From Clostridium liquoris (GTDB lineage Bacteria > Bacillota > Clostridia > Clostridiales > Clostridiaceae), in assembly GCF_002995785.1 (NCBI RefSeq), contig NZ_PVXO01000009.1, positions 1 to 64,000 of the forward strand: a stretch of DNA of 64,000 nucleotides, written 5' to 3'. The position numbers and the translations under genes are program-made. The notes under the pieces were generated by a model, which saw only the letters and a program-made list of their open reading frames with translations, did not search any database and was not told the DNA's origin. Numbering within the stretch: the stretch's first letter is position 1; every line of letters starts with the position of its first letter. Below, in pieces: positions 1-8,555 of this stretch.

Positions 1-173
1 TAAATGTAATTTTTTTAAAAGTAATCTTTGATTGCTCTTTTTGTCATGCTCTTTTTTATTAATTAAACATTAATCAAACAACTATAAAAATCTTTTAACT
101 TTTACTTGACTTCATATAGTTAGTCTCCAATTTATAATTTAAATGTCTATATATTTAATAAATATTTTATATT

Positions 174-1448
174 CTATTTAACTATTACAGACACACCATC
201 TGGTATCACTGCTACCTTAGCATCATTTCCTTTTATGTTGAAAGCTTTATTTAATGCTTCTTCAAAGGTATAGGCATGGTCCATATGCATATTCTTTATA
301 ATTTCAGGATCACACATATCTGTAACCATAATTACTTTATGTTTTGAAAGTATCCTGCATAGTATTTGGAATTCCCATTGATCTGGCACTGTTTTATTTC
401 TTGGTACTTTACCTATTCTATCTAAAAGTTCTTTTGGTGATTTTGCTTCTGATACATTTCTATAAAAGGATTCTCCTCCATGTCCATCATTACATGCCGC
501 CACCATTATTATTATTCCATCCTCTTTACAGGTTGCCTCCGCTGCAGTCATGCCCTTTACTGATTGATATATATTTTGGTCTAATGGATATCCCCCATTA
601 GTTGATATTGCAATATCACATTCCACTTTTTTTACCTCGCATAAGCTTGAAACAAATTCGCAGCCTTTTTTATGAGCATTTTCACTATGCCCTGCCACAG
701 CACAAATTATTTTTTTATTCTCATCCAATACCACATTTAGTATAAAAGCAAGCTTGGCCGATTCTGCTGCGTATAACATATCCCTATGCACCGGATTATC
801 TTTAAGTTTACCTGTTCTAGCATGAGAACTTCCTATAAATTCAGCACAGTGATTTGCCATTATTGTTTCTGCAGCTGCAATTCCTGGTAAAATACTCTTT
901 CTTCCTCCTGAAAAACCTGCAAAAAAATGAGATTCAATAAATCCTTCTGCAATTAAAAGTTCTGTTTCCATGGCTAATTTATTTAAATATAGTTCTCCAC
1001 CAGAAGGGAGAGTACCCACTCTTACCATGCTTTCTTTATCAAGAGATATATGCATTACTATATTCTCATTTTCCACAATTTCTTTTCCAAACTTGTCTAT
1101 AAGTTCTTCCTTTGTAGATGGTCTATGAAAACCAGTGGCAATAAGAATCTTTATATCAATATTAGGATTAACCTTTCTAATTCTTCTTAAGAGTATAGGC
1201 ATGGTTATTCTGCTTGGTACTGGCCTAGTATGGTCACTAGTTATGATTACCATATTATTTTTGCCTTTTACTAACTCCTCTAATTTAGGACTATCTATGG
1301 GGTTATCAAGAGCCTCTTCTACTATTTCTTCCTGGCATTTATCTACCTTATATTCTTTCGCTTTTGATTCCAAAACCCCTGCCAAATTTTTATCTGGTAT
1401 TTCTATTTCTATATTTTTCTTCCAATAGGGTATTTCGATTTTTGCCAT
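174..1448 (-). CDS. larA: Lactate racemase LarA (nickel-pincer enzyme)
   Basis: A 424-residue LarA/DUF2088-family protein, expected to interconvert D- and L-lactate in the cytoplasm with the nickel-pincer nucleotide. Residues known from Lactobacillus plantarum LarA fall at the same numbers here: His108 (ATGFHRP), His174 and cofactor-anchoring Lys184 (SHFFAGFSGGRKS). SDHTRP lies at 72-76. It is 27 nt downstream of lctP and probably cotranscribed, so the unit imports lactate and equalises its enantiomers. The cofactor genes larB, larC and larE are not in this window. LarA paralogues of unknown substrate exist, but lctP next door favours lactate. Confidence 0.9.
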   Translation of the reverse strand: MAKIEIPYWKKNIEIEIPDKNLAGVLESKAKEYKVDKCQEEIVEEALDNPIDSPKLEELVKGKNNMVIITSDHTRPVPSRITMPILLRRIRKVNPNIDIKILIATGFHRPSTKEELIDKFGKEIVENENIVMHISLDKESMVRVGTLPSGGELYLNKLAMETELLIAEGFIESHFFAGFSGGRKSILPGIAAAETIMANHCAEFIGSSHARTGKLKDNPVHRDMLYAAESAKLAFILNVVLDENKKIICAVAGHSENAHKKGCEFVSSLCEVKKVECDIAISTNGGYPLDQNIYQSVKGMTAAEATCKEDGIIIMVAACNDGHGGESFYRNVSEAKSPKELLDRIGKVPRNKTVPDQWEFQILCRILSKHKVIMVTDMCDPEIIKNMHMDHAYTFEEALNKAFNIKGNDAKVAVIPDGVSVIVK

Positions 1449-1475
1449 ATTCTATCACCTCGTCTTTAATATTTT

Positions 1476-2996
1476 TTAAATTAGGAAGAATGGAGCTCCA
1501 AAATATGCTATTAATCCTAATAAGATTACATAAACTAGACAAAATTTAAGTGTAGCATTTAAAATCTTTCCCTCTGCTCCTAATAGTCCTGTGGCTGCTG
1601 TTGCTACAGCTATACTTTGAGGAGATATCATTTTTCCTGCAGTAGCTCCTCCTGTATTTGCTGCTGCTAACCAATAAGGACTCATGTTTAAACTTTTAGC
1701 CACCTCTACTTGAAGTCCTCCAAAGAGCACATTAGATGAAGTATCACTTCCAGTAACAAAAGTACCTAATGCACCTATCATTGGTGAAAAGAAAGGATAG
1801 TATTTACCTGTAATCTTAACCAATATTAAAGCTATAGATTTTATCATTCCACTGTAGCCCATAACTTTTGCCAAGGCTACTATAGATAATATAGTGATAA
1901 ATGAAGTTCCCATTTGTTTAAAGGTTTTCATTAGCACTTTAAATATTTCTTCAAACTTAGCTCCTTGTATTAATCCTCCAATAAAGGTTGCTATAATGAT
2001 TAAAGTACCAGGAGTAGCTAACCATGAGAAAATATATGGTTTTCCATCAGGACCTGTGTATATGTTTACCGAAGTTTTTACTGAAGAAAGTATTTCATTT
2101 ACTTTTGGAAATAATGGACTAGAAATTAGTATAAAGAAAAATACTAGTATAAAAGGCAACCAAGCTATTATACCCTTCTTAACAGGTATGCTTTCCTCTT
2201 TTGAAGCTGTATCCTTATAAAAAATCTTTGTGATTAATATAGTAGTAAACATACAACATATACTGCCAAGAATTGCTGGAAGTTCTGCCCCTAAATATTT
2301 TGCTGCTAAAACCTCTGGTATTGCAAAAGAAAGACCTGACATTATGGATAAACCCAATACCCCTTTTATTGCTTTTACACTTTTACCTGTAAGCATTACA
2401 AGAATTATTGGGACTATAACTATAAGAACTGAAAGTTGAAGTACAACTGCATAACTTAATGTTGCTACGTCTATACCTGTTACTTTTGCAAGGGTAGTAA
2501 CTGGAATTCCTATAGCTCCAAAAGCTGTAGGGGTAGTATTTGCTATTAAGCATATTATAGCTGCAAATATTGGATCAAAACCAAGAGCTGCCATTATACT
2601 TGCTGGAATTGCTACAGCGGTACCAAAACCTGCAATTGCCTCAAGAAATCCTCCAAATCCCCAAGCAAGTATTAAAACTAAAATTCTTTTATCTGTGGTT
2701 ATGTTTATCATCATCTTTTTTATTATGTCCATGCTTTTTGTATATACGGATAGATTATAAGTAAACACTGCTGCAATAATTACTAACATTATTGGCCATA
2801 ATCCTAAGGCTGCACCTTCTAATGTTGCAGTTAATGCATCTACTACTGGCATTTTCCAGAAAAACACAGCTAGTATTAAAGTAATTATCAATGTTGTTAA
2901 ACATGCTTTATGACCAGGAATTTTTAGTATTCCAAGTGATAGGATAAGCCAAACAATGGGTGTCAATGCAATGATAAATTGAACATATTCATTCAT
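1476..2996 (-). CDS. lctP: L-lactate permease, LctP/LldP family
   Basis: A 506-residue, highly hydrophobic integral membrane protein of the LctP/GlcA family (lactate or glycolate:proton symport). It has about 12-14 membrane segments and the family motifs GGFLEAIAGFGTAVAIPAS near residue 115-135 and GTFVTGSDTSSN near 410-420. The start is preceded by a strong AAGGGGGG ribosome site. It heads an operon with larA, and a FadR-family regulator lies upstream on the same strand. The intergenic region carries a perfect cre-type sequence and a FadR-type palindrome, implying catabolite repression and lactate-responsive control. Confidence 0.93.
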   Translation of the reverse strand: MNEYVQFIIALTPIVWLILSLGILKIPGHKACLTTLIITLILAVFFWKMPVVDALTATLEGAALGLWPIMLVIIAAVFTYNLSVYTKSMDIIKKMMINITTDKRILVLILAWGFGGFLEAIAGFGTAVAIPASIMAALGFDPIFAAIICLIANTTPTAFGAIGIPVTTLAKVTGIDVATLSYAVVLQLSVLIVIVPIILVMLTGKSVKAIKGVLGLSIMSGLSFAIPEVLAAKYLGAELPAILGSICCMFTTILITKIFYKDTASKEESIPVKKGIIAWLPFILVFFFILISSPLFPKVNEILSSVKTSVNIYTGPDGKPYIFSWLATPGTLIIIATFIGGLIQGAKFEEIFKVLMKTFKQMGTSFITILSIVALAKVMGYSGMIKSIALILVKITGKYYPFFSPMIGALGTFVTGSDTSSNVLFGGLQVEVAKSLNMSPYWLAAANTGGATAGKMISPQSIAVATAATGLLGAEGKILNATLKFCLVYVILLGLIAYFGAPFFLI

Positions 2997-3031
2997 TTTT
3001 TTGCCCCCTTATTGCTGGTACTATGGTATTA

Positions 3032-3042
3032 TGGTATGACCA
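3032..3042. promoter_or_regulatory. FadR/LldR-type operator upstream of lctP
   Basis: TGGTATGACCA matches the general FadR-subfamily pattern TNGTNNNACNA. It lies 36 bp upstream of the lctP start, and a FadR-family regulator is encoded next door. The match is seen directly; binding is inferred. Confidence 0.55.
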
Positions 3043-3113
3043 GTTATTGTATATATAATATCATAATATTTTAAATATTTCTACTATAGTTAAATTATTA
3101 ACACTTTCATAAT

Positions 3114-3127
3114 TGAAAGCGTTTTCA
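3114..3127. promoter_or_regulatory. cre (CcpA) site upstream of lctP
   Basis: TGAAAGCGTTTTCA fits the catabolite-responsive element consensus TGWAANCGNTNWCA at every defined position. It lies about 120 bp upstream of lctP, where CcpA could repress or activate the lactate operon. CcpA itself is not encoded in this window. Confidence 0.65.
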
Positions 3128-3218
3128 TATTGTACCACTTCAACCTTATAATTGCTAAACTTATATTACTAAATATAAATAAAAAAATACTCTAAATTTT
3201 ATATTTCTTCAAAAACAT

Positions 3219-3252
3219 AGAGGACATTGTTACAGTTGTAACAATGTCCTCT
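3219..3252 (-). terminator. Intrinsic terminator of the lactate-operon regulator
   Basis: Perfect 15-bp stem (arms 3219-3233 and 3238-3252) with a 4-nt loop, followed on the minus strand by a T-rich tract. The hairpin overlaps the stop codon of the FadR-family gene and separates it from lctP. Confidence 0.85.
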
Positions 3253-3943
3253 ACCTTGTCATATACTCATTTGTAAAATCCAAATGTTCTATCATAGCCT
3301 TCATAGCTTGCTGTGGATTCTTATTTAATAAAGCTTTATAAATGTTTTCATGCTGCTTATAAAGTATTTCCTTATTCTCTTCTTTTATTAATATATTTTT
3401 TCTTGCATCCTTAATAAAAGATTCCATCAAAGAAGATATGGCATTAAAAATACTTAAAATAAGAAAGTTTTTTGATGCTTGGGCAATTTTATAATGAAAT
3501 TCTCTATCTACACTCACCATTTGCTCTCCTTCTACTAATTCTTTAAACTTTCCCATAAGTAATTCTAACTCTTTCAACTCTTCTTCAGTTATTCTTTCAG
3601 CTGCAAGACCTGCTGTTTCTTTTTCTATTATTTTTCTCAATTCCAATATTTCCCCAGGGTTACTATCTTGAAGCATAAACATAATAGAAAGAGGCTCTAT
3701 TAAGCTATTTTCAAAGCTACTTCTTATAAAATTTCCTTCTCCCTGTTTAGATTCTATAAGTCCTATTATCTCCAAGGATCTTAATGCCTCTCGTATTGAT
3801 GTTCTGCTAACTTGCAAACTTTCTACCATATCTCTTTCCGAGGGCAGTTTATCGCCTTTTTTTAAAACTCCCTTATTTATCATATCCTTAATTTGATAAA
3901 TAACTTGTTCATATACTTTTGTATTTTTCACTGGATTAAACAA
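3251..3943 (-). CDS. FadR-family (GntR/FCD) transcriptional regulator, probable lactate regulator
   Basis: About 230 residues. An N-terminal GntR winged helix (motif KLPSERDMVESLQVSRTSIREALRSLE spans the helix-turn-helix) is followed by an FCD ligand-binding domain. I place the start at the TTG at 3943, because GGAGGA sits 6 nt upstream. The longer frame, starting at 4000, would read through an intergenic repeat. It is the first gene of the lactate cluster, separated from lctP by its own terminator. The role as LldR-like regulator of lctP-larA is inferred from position and from the operator at 3032. Confidence 0.82.
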   Translation of the reverse strand: MFNPVKNTKVYEQVIYQIKDMINKGVLKKGDKLPSERDMVESLQVSRTSIREALRSLEIIGLIESKQGEGNFIRSSFENSLIEPLSIMFMLQDSNPGEILELRKIIEKETAGLAAERITEEELKELELLMGKFKELVEGEQMVSVDREFHYKIAQASKNFLILSIFNAISSLMESFIKDARKNILIKEENKEILYKQHENIYKALLNKNPQQAMKAMIEHLDFTNEYMTR

Positions 3944-3959
3944 TATTGTTCCTCCATCC

Positions 3960-4146
3960 TTTTTTAGAGTACAGATTACAGAGCACAGAGTACAGAGCAT
4001 TTAAGAGTGGACAGTTTAGATAAGAACTAATAGGTAAAAAGTAAGAGTTCATTAACAAATTCAGTAAGGCTGAATTTTCATCACAACTATTACTTCTTAG
4101 CTCTTACTTATCTACAAAAACTGTCAATTGTCCTCTGTCAACTGTT
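3960..4146. repeat. Long imperfect intergenic hairpin element
   Basis: The arms at roughly 4007-4049 and 4084-4144 are imperfect inverted copies sharing GACAGTTT, AGATAAG and GTAAGAG-type words. In the centre is a short perfect hairpin (AAATTCAG/CTGAATTT, 4057-4077). The left flank holds short direct repeats of ACAGAGYA. Similar elements recur near 14815, 17675, 20030 and 49635. The origin is unknown; it resembles a short non-coding repeat rather than a gene. Confidence 0.6.
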
Positions 4147-4150
4147 AACT

Positions 4151-4174
4151 AAAAAAAGTGCTTCGCACTTTTTT
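4151..4174 (-). terminator. Terminator of the HAD/RNase H-like operon
   Basis: Short hairpin AAAAAAGTGC/GCACTTTTTT that overlaps the stop codon of the RNase H-like gene, with T-runs on both strands. Confidence 0.7.
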
Positions 4175-4823
4175 ATATTACTTTTCCCCAATCCAGACAC
4201 ATGTAAAACAAGCTTACTACGTCCTGTTCGTTATAAAGCAATATTTTATCTTTTTTTTCTTCTGGCATTCTATTTATATAATCTTTATCTTTCATCATTT
4301 TTCCAAAGGTCTTTGCTAAATTTTGACCACTTATAAGCTCACTTTCTCTTTCTATATTAAATTCTTTTTCTAAAGCCTTAAGTCCTATATTGCTGCCCTT
4401 GGCCTTCTCATACTCTCTTTGAATATCTATATGAATAAAATGTTCTTTTATATCAAAATTAATTTCATATTTTTCGAACAAATAATTAATTACCGTAAAA
4501 TCATTATTACCTGAAAATGTAACTATATATTTTTTATTTTTAACTCTATAGGCATTATCAAAATAATCTCTAGCTAGTTTTAATATTTCCAAAGCATCGG
4601 TCTTGTTTTCTATCATATATTGAGTGCTTTTTATTAAATTACTTTCCTCATCATAATAGCAGCAACCAAAAACCCCTATACATACTGGTTTTTTGTAAAC
4701 ATAATGCTCTAGATCAAAAAATATTGCATCTTTATAAATGCTATTATTATTAATTTTTAAAGAAAAATCCTCTATAACATTATCAGGTTTTATACTTCTT
4801 TCTCTGAAAATCAATGCTACCAC
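4173..4823 (-). CDS. RNase H-like (YprB-type DEDD) nuclease family protein
   Basis: 216 residues resembling the predicted 3'-5' exonuclease domain (RNase_H_2/YprB fold). The likely acidic residues are visible: FFDLE near 36-40, the SGNND segment near 105-109, and YNEQDVV near 198-204. It lies 6 nt after the HAD gene in an apparent three-gene operon with the PilZ protein. A second member of the same family is encoded at 12157-12954. Substrate (RNA or DNA) is unknown. Confidence 0.7.
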   Translation of the reverse strand: MVALIFRERSIKPDNVIEDFSLKINNNSIYKDAIFFDLEHYVYKKPVCIGVFGCCYYDEESNLIKSTQYMIENKTDALEILKLARDYFDNAYRVKNKKYIVTFSGNNDFTVINYLFEKYEINFDIKEHFIHIDIQREYEKAKGSNIGLKALEKEFNIERESELISGQNLAKTFGKMMKDKDYINRMPEEKKDKILLYNEQDVVSLFYMCLDWGKVI

Positions 4824-4829
4824 TCTTTT

Positions 4830-5570
4830 CTAACTTTTTACTTGAATTAAATCTAGATATTCTGGTTTTAAATTATAAATTACATCCTTTCTTTCTACAA
4901 TAATTCTTATTTTATTTCTAACTTCTGGAGAATTCATAACTTTATTTAATAACTCTCTAGTTGGATTTATGCATAAAGGATACTTTATCATCTGAAACAT
5001 TGAAAAGTCTCCTGTTGTATCTCCATAGGCATAGCTATTGTCTAAATCAATGCTATACTTTAAAGCTAATTCTTCCATAGCCTTTTTTTTGCTGTTACTA
5101 TCCCACATAGGTACTACTTCGCCAGTGTATATCTCATTTTTATTCATTACATATATGGTTCCTCTATAATCATCAAAACCATGCTTTAAGCTCATTTCCT
5201 TTACTAATTCTATAGGACTGCCTGATATAGTTATTACCATATGACCTTGTTGTTTGTGCCACCTTATTCTATCTCTAGTGAAAGTATAAACTCTATCTCC
5301 CTTTTGTGCTACTACATTCTTAGCAATGAACTCCACTTGATATTTGTGCAATCCTTTAATAGCCTCTGTATATATATCTGCCATTTTTAAAAGGTAATTG
5401 TCATAATCTCCTTCTCTTCTATCCCATTTTACATATTCAGGTTTTACATCATTATACCATCTTTCTGGTTGAATTATTTCATATTTTATTAGTTTTTTAA
5501 ATACCTCTGTTATAAGACCTTCCCTATAAAGGGTTCCATCTATGTCAAAAAAAGCTGCTGTCCTTTTCAT
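4830..5570 (-). CDS. HAD-IB family phosphatase (SerB-like)
   Basis: 246 residues with the HAD motifs: FDIDGTLY at the N-terminus (nucleophile Asp and acid/base Asp), TISGSP (motif II), and YGDTTGDFSMF (motif IV). The architecture is that of subfamily IB, which includes phosphoserine phosphatase-like enzymes; the natural substrate cannot be told. The start at 5570 is chosen because GGAGG is 6 nt upstream, whereas an upstream in-frame start adds 15 residues with no ribosome site. The gene sits between a PilZ gene and an RNase H-like gene, all on one strand. Confidence 0.82.
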   Translation of the reverse strand: MKRTAAFFDIDGTLYREGLITEVFKKLIKYEIIQPERWYNDVKPEYVKWDRREGDYDNYLLKMADIYTEAIKGLHKYQVEFIAKNVVAQKGDRVYTFTRDRIRWHKQQGHMVITISGSPIELVKEMSLKHGFDDYRGTIYVMNKNEIYTGEVVPMWDSNSKKKAMEELALKYSIDLDNSYAYGDTTGDFSMFQMIKYPLCINPTRELLNKVMNSPEVRNKIRIIVERKDVIYNLKPEYLDLIQVKS

Positions 5571-5629
5571 ATTCATCCTCCAAAATATTGATAATATGTA
5601 TAATGTTCTACTCACTTTACTTTAAAATC

Positions 5630-6037
5630 TTATCCATCTGATATGGGTATTTGTATACTTTTCTTTACATAATCTTTAATTATATTAATTTGTTCCATGG
5701 TCAAAGAAAAGAATTCACAACCAACTAAATAATGTTCATTCATATGGTTAATCCATTTGGCTTCACATAAACACCAAAAGGAAGGATAATTCCCAATTCT
5801 CATAGAAAAGGAAATAAAATCTCCCAGTTTAACTGGTACCTTACTTAACAATGATATGCCTGTAGATGAGATATTAATTCCTTTCATCAATGCTTTATTA
5901 GATTTATATTTTTCATATAAACTTTCATCATTTATCCTAGGATAGTGAATATCCAAATTAAAAGATGCCCTCTCCCCATGCCTTTTTTCTGGGGTTATAT
6001 ATATATACTGTCCTTTTTTATAAATATTTTTAAGCAC
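5630..6037 (-). CDS. PilZ domain protein (probable c-di-GMP receptor)
   Basis: About 135 residues. An RHGER sequence (RxxxR), the NISSTGI block (the usual D/NxSxxG) and a terminal GCEF block are the PilZ c-di-GMP-binding signatures. The GTG at 6037 is preferred over the GTG at 6046 because GAGG lies 8 nt before the former and overlaps the latter. It is a single-domain protein, so it presumably passes c-di-GMP status to a partner protein. It heads a unit with the HAD phosphatase and RNase H-like genes. Confidence 0.75.
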   Translation of the reverse strand: MLKNIYKKGQYIYITPEKRHGERASFNLDIHYPRINDESLYEKYKSNKALMKGINISSTGISLLSKVPVKLGDFISFSMRIGNYPSFWCLCEAKWINHMNEHYLVGCEFFSLTMEQINIIKDYVKKSIQIPISDG

Positions 6038-6127
6038 TATTATCACCTCGCCATCAGTTCAATTTCGGTCATTAGTTTATGTTTTATTATATCATAAATT
6101 TATCTTTAATTATTATATTATTTTATA

Positions 6128-6183
6128 TTGACATGGAAATGCATAAATGATATATTTTAATTGATAATGATAATAGTTTTCAA
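6128..6183 (+). promoter_or_regulatory. feoAB promoter with overlapping Fur box
   Basis: TTGACA (6128-6133), a 17-nt spacer and TATATT (6151-6156) form a near-consensus sigma-A promoter. Immediately downstream, over the predicted start site, TTGATAATGATAATAG (from 6161) contains tandem GATAAT units typical of Fur boxes. Iron-dependent repression by Fur is inferred. Confidence 0.8.
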
Positions 6184-6197
6184 TAAGAGGTGATATC

Positions 6198-6464
6198 ATG
6201 AGTATATGTGATTTAAAACCAGGTGAAAAAGCTTTTGTTAAAGGTATATGTGGAAATGAAAAATTATCTAAAAGACTTTTGGCGTTAGGATGTATAAAAG
6301 GCACGGAAGTTTCTGTAAAAAAGGTTGCTCCTTTAGGAGATCCTATAATAATAAATTTAAGAGGTTTTGATTTAGCTATAAGAAAAAATGATGCAAAAAA
6401 TATATCTATCGAAACCTCGGAAAAAATGGAGGTAATATATGATAACTGCTGCGCTATTAGGTAA
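6198..6464 (+). CDS. feoA: Ferrous iron transport protein A
   Basis: 88-residue cytoplasmic SH3-like FeoA protein (contains LKPGEKAFVKGI, CIKGTEVSV and LRGFDLAIRK blocks), which is needed for FeoB-driven Fe2+ uptake. Its 3' end overlaps the feoB start by 26 nt, indicating translational coupling. A Fur-controlled promoter lies directly upstream. Confidence 0.92.
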   Translation: MSICDLKPGEKAFVKGICGNEKLSKRLLALGCIKGTEVSVKKVAPLGDPIIINLRGFDLAIRKNDAKNISIETSEKMEVIYDNCCAIR

Positions 6465-8202
6465 TCCCAATGTTGGTAAAACATCACTATTTAATGCTTT
6501 AACTGGCTCTAATCAATATGTTGGCAACTGGGCTGGAGTTACAGTAGAAAAAAAAGAAGGTTTTATCCATGATAAAGTAAAAATAGTGGATCTTCCTGGT
6601 ATATATGCAATGGATACCTATTCAAATGAGGAAAAAGTGTCAAAAGAGTTTTTAACAAATGGAAATGTAGATGTAATTTTAAACATTGTAGATGCTTCAA
6701 ATTTAGAAAGAAATCTGTACTTAACTCTTCAACTTAAGGAATTTAATAAACCAATAATACTTTTATTAAATATGGTGGATATCTTAGAAAATAAGGGGAT
6801 AAAAATAAATTATGAACTCCTTGGAAAAGATTTAAATGTTTCAGTAATCCCTATTTCAGCATCTAAAGGCATAGGTATAGAGAAACTAACCAAATTGCTA
6901 TTAAATTGTGACTCCTTATGCTCTGATACTGATAATGATTATCACTCTCAAAGCGAAGAAGAAGCTTATAAGTTTATAGAAGACATAGTTAAAAGATCTG
7001 TAACTTATGGCAATAAGAGTAAAACCTCTGTAACAGAAAAAATTGATAATATAGTTCTTAATAGATTTCTAGCCTATCCTATATTTTTAGGAATATTATT
7101 TTTAATATTTCAGTTCACTTTTAGTTGGGTTGGTCAACCTTTAGCTGATATGTTAGATACTTTATTAAATAATAAATTAATACCTATATTAAATACCTAT
7201 TTATCTAGTGCTAGCCCTTGGTTTAAATCCTTATTAATTAATGGAATCATAGGTGGTGTTGGATCGGTTATAGTTTTTTTCCCTGTAATTCTTGCATTAT
7301 TTTTAGGTATTTCTTTTTTGGAAGATAGCGGGTATATGTCAAGGGCTGCCTTTATAATGGATAAGATAATGCGAAAAATGGGCCTTTCGGGAAAAGCATT
7401 TATTCCCCTTGTAGTAGGATTTGGATGTTCAGTTCCTGCAATAATGACTGCAAGAACTTTAGAAAGCGAAAAAGATAGGAAGCTTACTGCTTTACTTGTA
7501 CCACTTATGTCCTGTAATGCTAGACTTCCAGTATATGCTTTATTTGCTTCGGTTTTCTTCCCTGGTAAAGAAACCTTAGTAGTTTATTCTCTATATCTAC
7601 TTGGAATACTTTTAGCCTTTATTATAGGAATTTTATTTAAAAATACTTTATTTAAAAAAGACGAAGAACCATTTATAATAGAACTTTCTGAATATAAAAT
7701 GCCTGAGCTAAAGAATCTATTATTGCATACTTGGGACAAAGGAAAGGGATTCTTAAGGAAGGTTGGTACAATTATATTCTCCATATCCGTAATAGTATGG
7801 ATATTATCAAACTTTAACTTTAAAGGAATGGCAGATATAAATAATAGTTTTCTATCCTATATAGGTAAAGCTATAAGTCCAATATTTAAGCCTTTAGGCT
7901 TTGCCTCTTGGCAAAATTCTGTGTCACTTTTAACAGGACTTATGGCTAAAGAAGTAATTGTAGGTTCTATGGGAGTTATTTATGGTGGAAATTTAGTACA
8001 AGCTTTACCAAATTATTTTACACCTTTATCTTCCTATAGTTTTTTAGTATTTGTACTTTTATATACCCCATGTGTATCTGTAATTGCTACTATGAAAAAG
8101 GAATATGGGCATAAAATGGCTGCATTTTCAGTATTTTATCAATTTACATTAGCTTGGATTATTTCATTTTTAGTTTTCAACATAGGAAGTTTGATTTTTT
8201 AG
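6439..8202 (+). CDS. feoB: Ferrous iron transporter FeoB (GTPase-permease)
   Basis: 587 residues. The N-terminal G domain shows G1 GNPNVGKTS (8-16), G3 DLPG (51-54), G4 NMVD and G5 SAS. The membrane domain carries the two conserved Gate cysteine motifs, GCSVPA and PCVSVI. ATGGAGG precedes the start. It imports Fe2+ across the cytoplasmic membrane. Relative to the long enterobacterial FeoB it is compact, as is common in Firmicutes. It is followed 13 nt later by a small Cys-rich membrane protein. Confidence 0.95.
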   Translation: MITAALLGNPNVGKTSLFNALTGSNQYVGNWAGVTVEKKEGFIHDKVKIVDLPGIYAMDTYSNEEKVSKEFLTNGNVDVILNIVDASNLERNLYLTLQLKEFNKPIILLLNMVDILENKGIKINYELLGKDLNVSVIPISASKGIGIEKLTKLLLNCDSLCSDTDNDYHSQSEEEAYKFIEDIVKRSVTYGNKSKTSVTEKIDNIVLNRFLAYPIFLGILFLIFQFTFSWVGQPLADMLDTLLNNKLIPILNTYLSSASPWFKSLLINGIIGGVGSVIVFFPVILALFLGISFLEDSGYMSRAAFIMDKIMRKMGLSGKAFIPLVVGFGCSVPAIMTARTLESEKDRKLTALLVPLMSCNARLPVYALFASVFFPGKETLVVYSLYLLGILLAFIIGILFKNTLFKKDEEPFIIELSEYKMPELKNLLLHTWDKGKGFLRKVGTIIFSISVIVWILSNFNFKGMADINNSFLSYIGKAISPIFKPLGFASWQNSVSLLTGLMAKEVIVGSMGVIYGGNLVQALPNYFTPLSSYSFLVFVLLYTPCVSVIATMKKEYGHKMAAFSVFYQFTLAWIISFLVFNIGSLIF

Positions 8203-8215
8203 GGAGGTGTTTTAT

Positions 8216-8362
8216 ATGATGTTACAAATAATATTGACTTCAGTTATTGTTCTATCTGCTGTTTATATTTTATATAAGAATATAAAATATAAATCTCAAG
8301 GAAAATGTGATTGCAGCAGCTGTTCTGCACATTGTCCAAATTATAAAAAAGATTCCCATTAA
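8216..8362 (+). CDS. FeoB-associated Cys-rich membrane protein
   Basis: A 48-residue ORF with GGAGGTG 6 nt upstream. It has one N-terminal membrane segment (about residues 4-20), a short basic linker, and a tail with CDCSSCSAHC (31-40). This is the layout of the FeoB-associated Cys-rich small membrane protein family that often follows feoB in Firmicutes. It may act in the place of FeoC, but its role is unproven. It is followed at once by a strong terminator, so it closes the feo operon. Confidence 0.8.
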   Translation: MMLQIILTSVIVLSAVYILYKNIKYKSQGKCDCSSCSAHCPNYKKDSH

Positions 8363-8371
8363 AAATAGCTG

Positions 8372-8420
8372 AAATAGCCTTAAAAGTGCTTTTAAACGCT
8401 TTTAAGGCTATTTAATTTTT
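8372..8420 (+). terminator. feo operon terminator
   Basis: Perfect 15-bp stem (8372-8386 with 8399-8413) followed by a T-rich tract on the plus strand. Confidence 0.85.
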
Positions 8421-8555
8421 ACAATAATTCTCTCTGTAATGCAATGGAGTTTAATCAATAAAACCCTAAACTTATAAAAATGATTACAATGGTGTACAAT
8501 TTAATAAATAATACAATAGAAAGTAAAAAACTCCATCTGAAGCCAAAAACTCTGT

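Noticed and set aside
1135-1428. Long open frames on the strand opposite to larA, lctP, copA and other genes
   Set aside because: They are shadows of well-supported genes, without RBS or recognisable protein features.
8464-8536. ATGGAGTTT/AAACTCCAT inverted pair downstream of pflA as a terminator
   Set aside because: The arms are only 9 bp with a loop of about 55 nt and no T-run after them on the minus strand.
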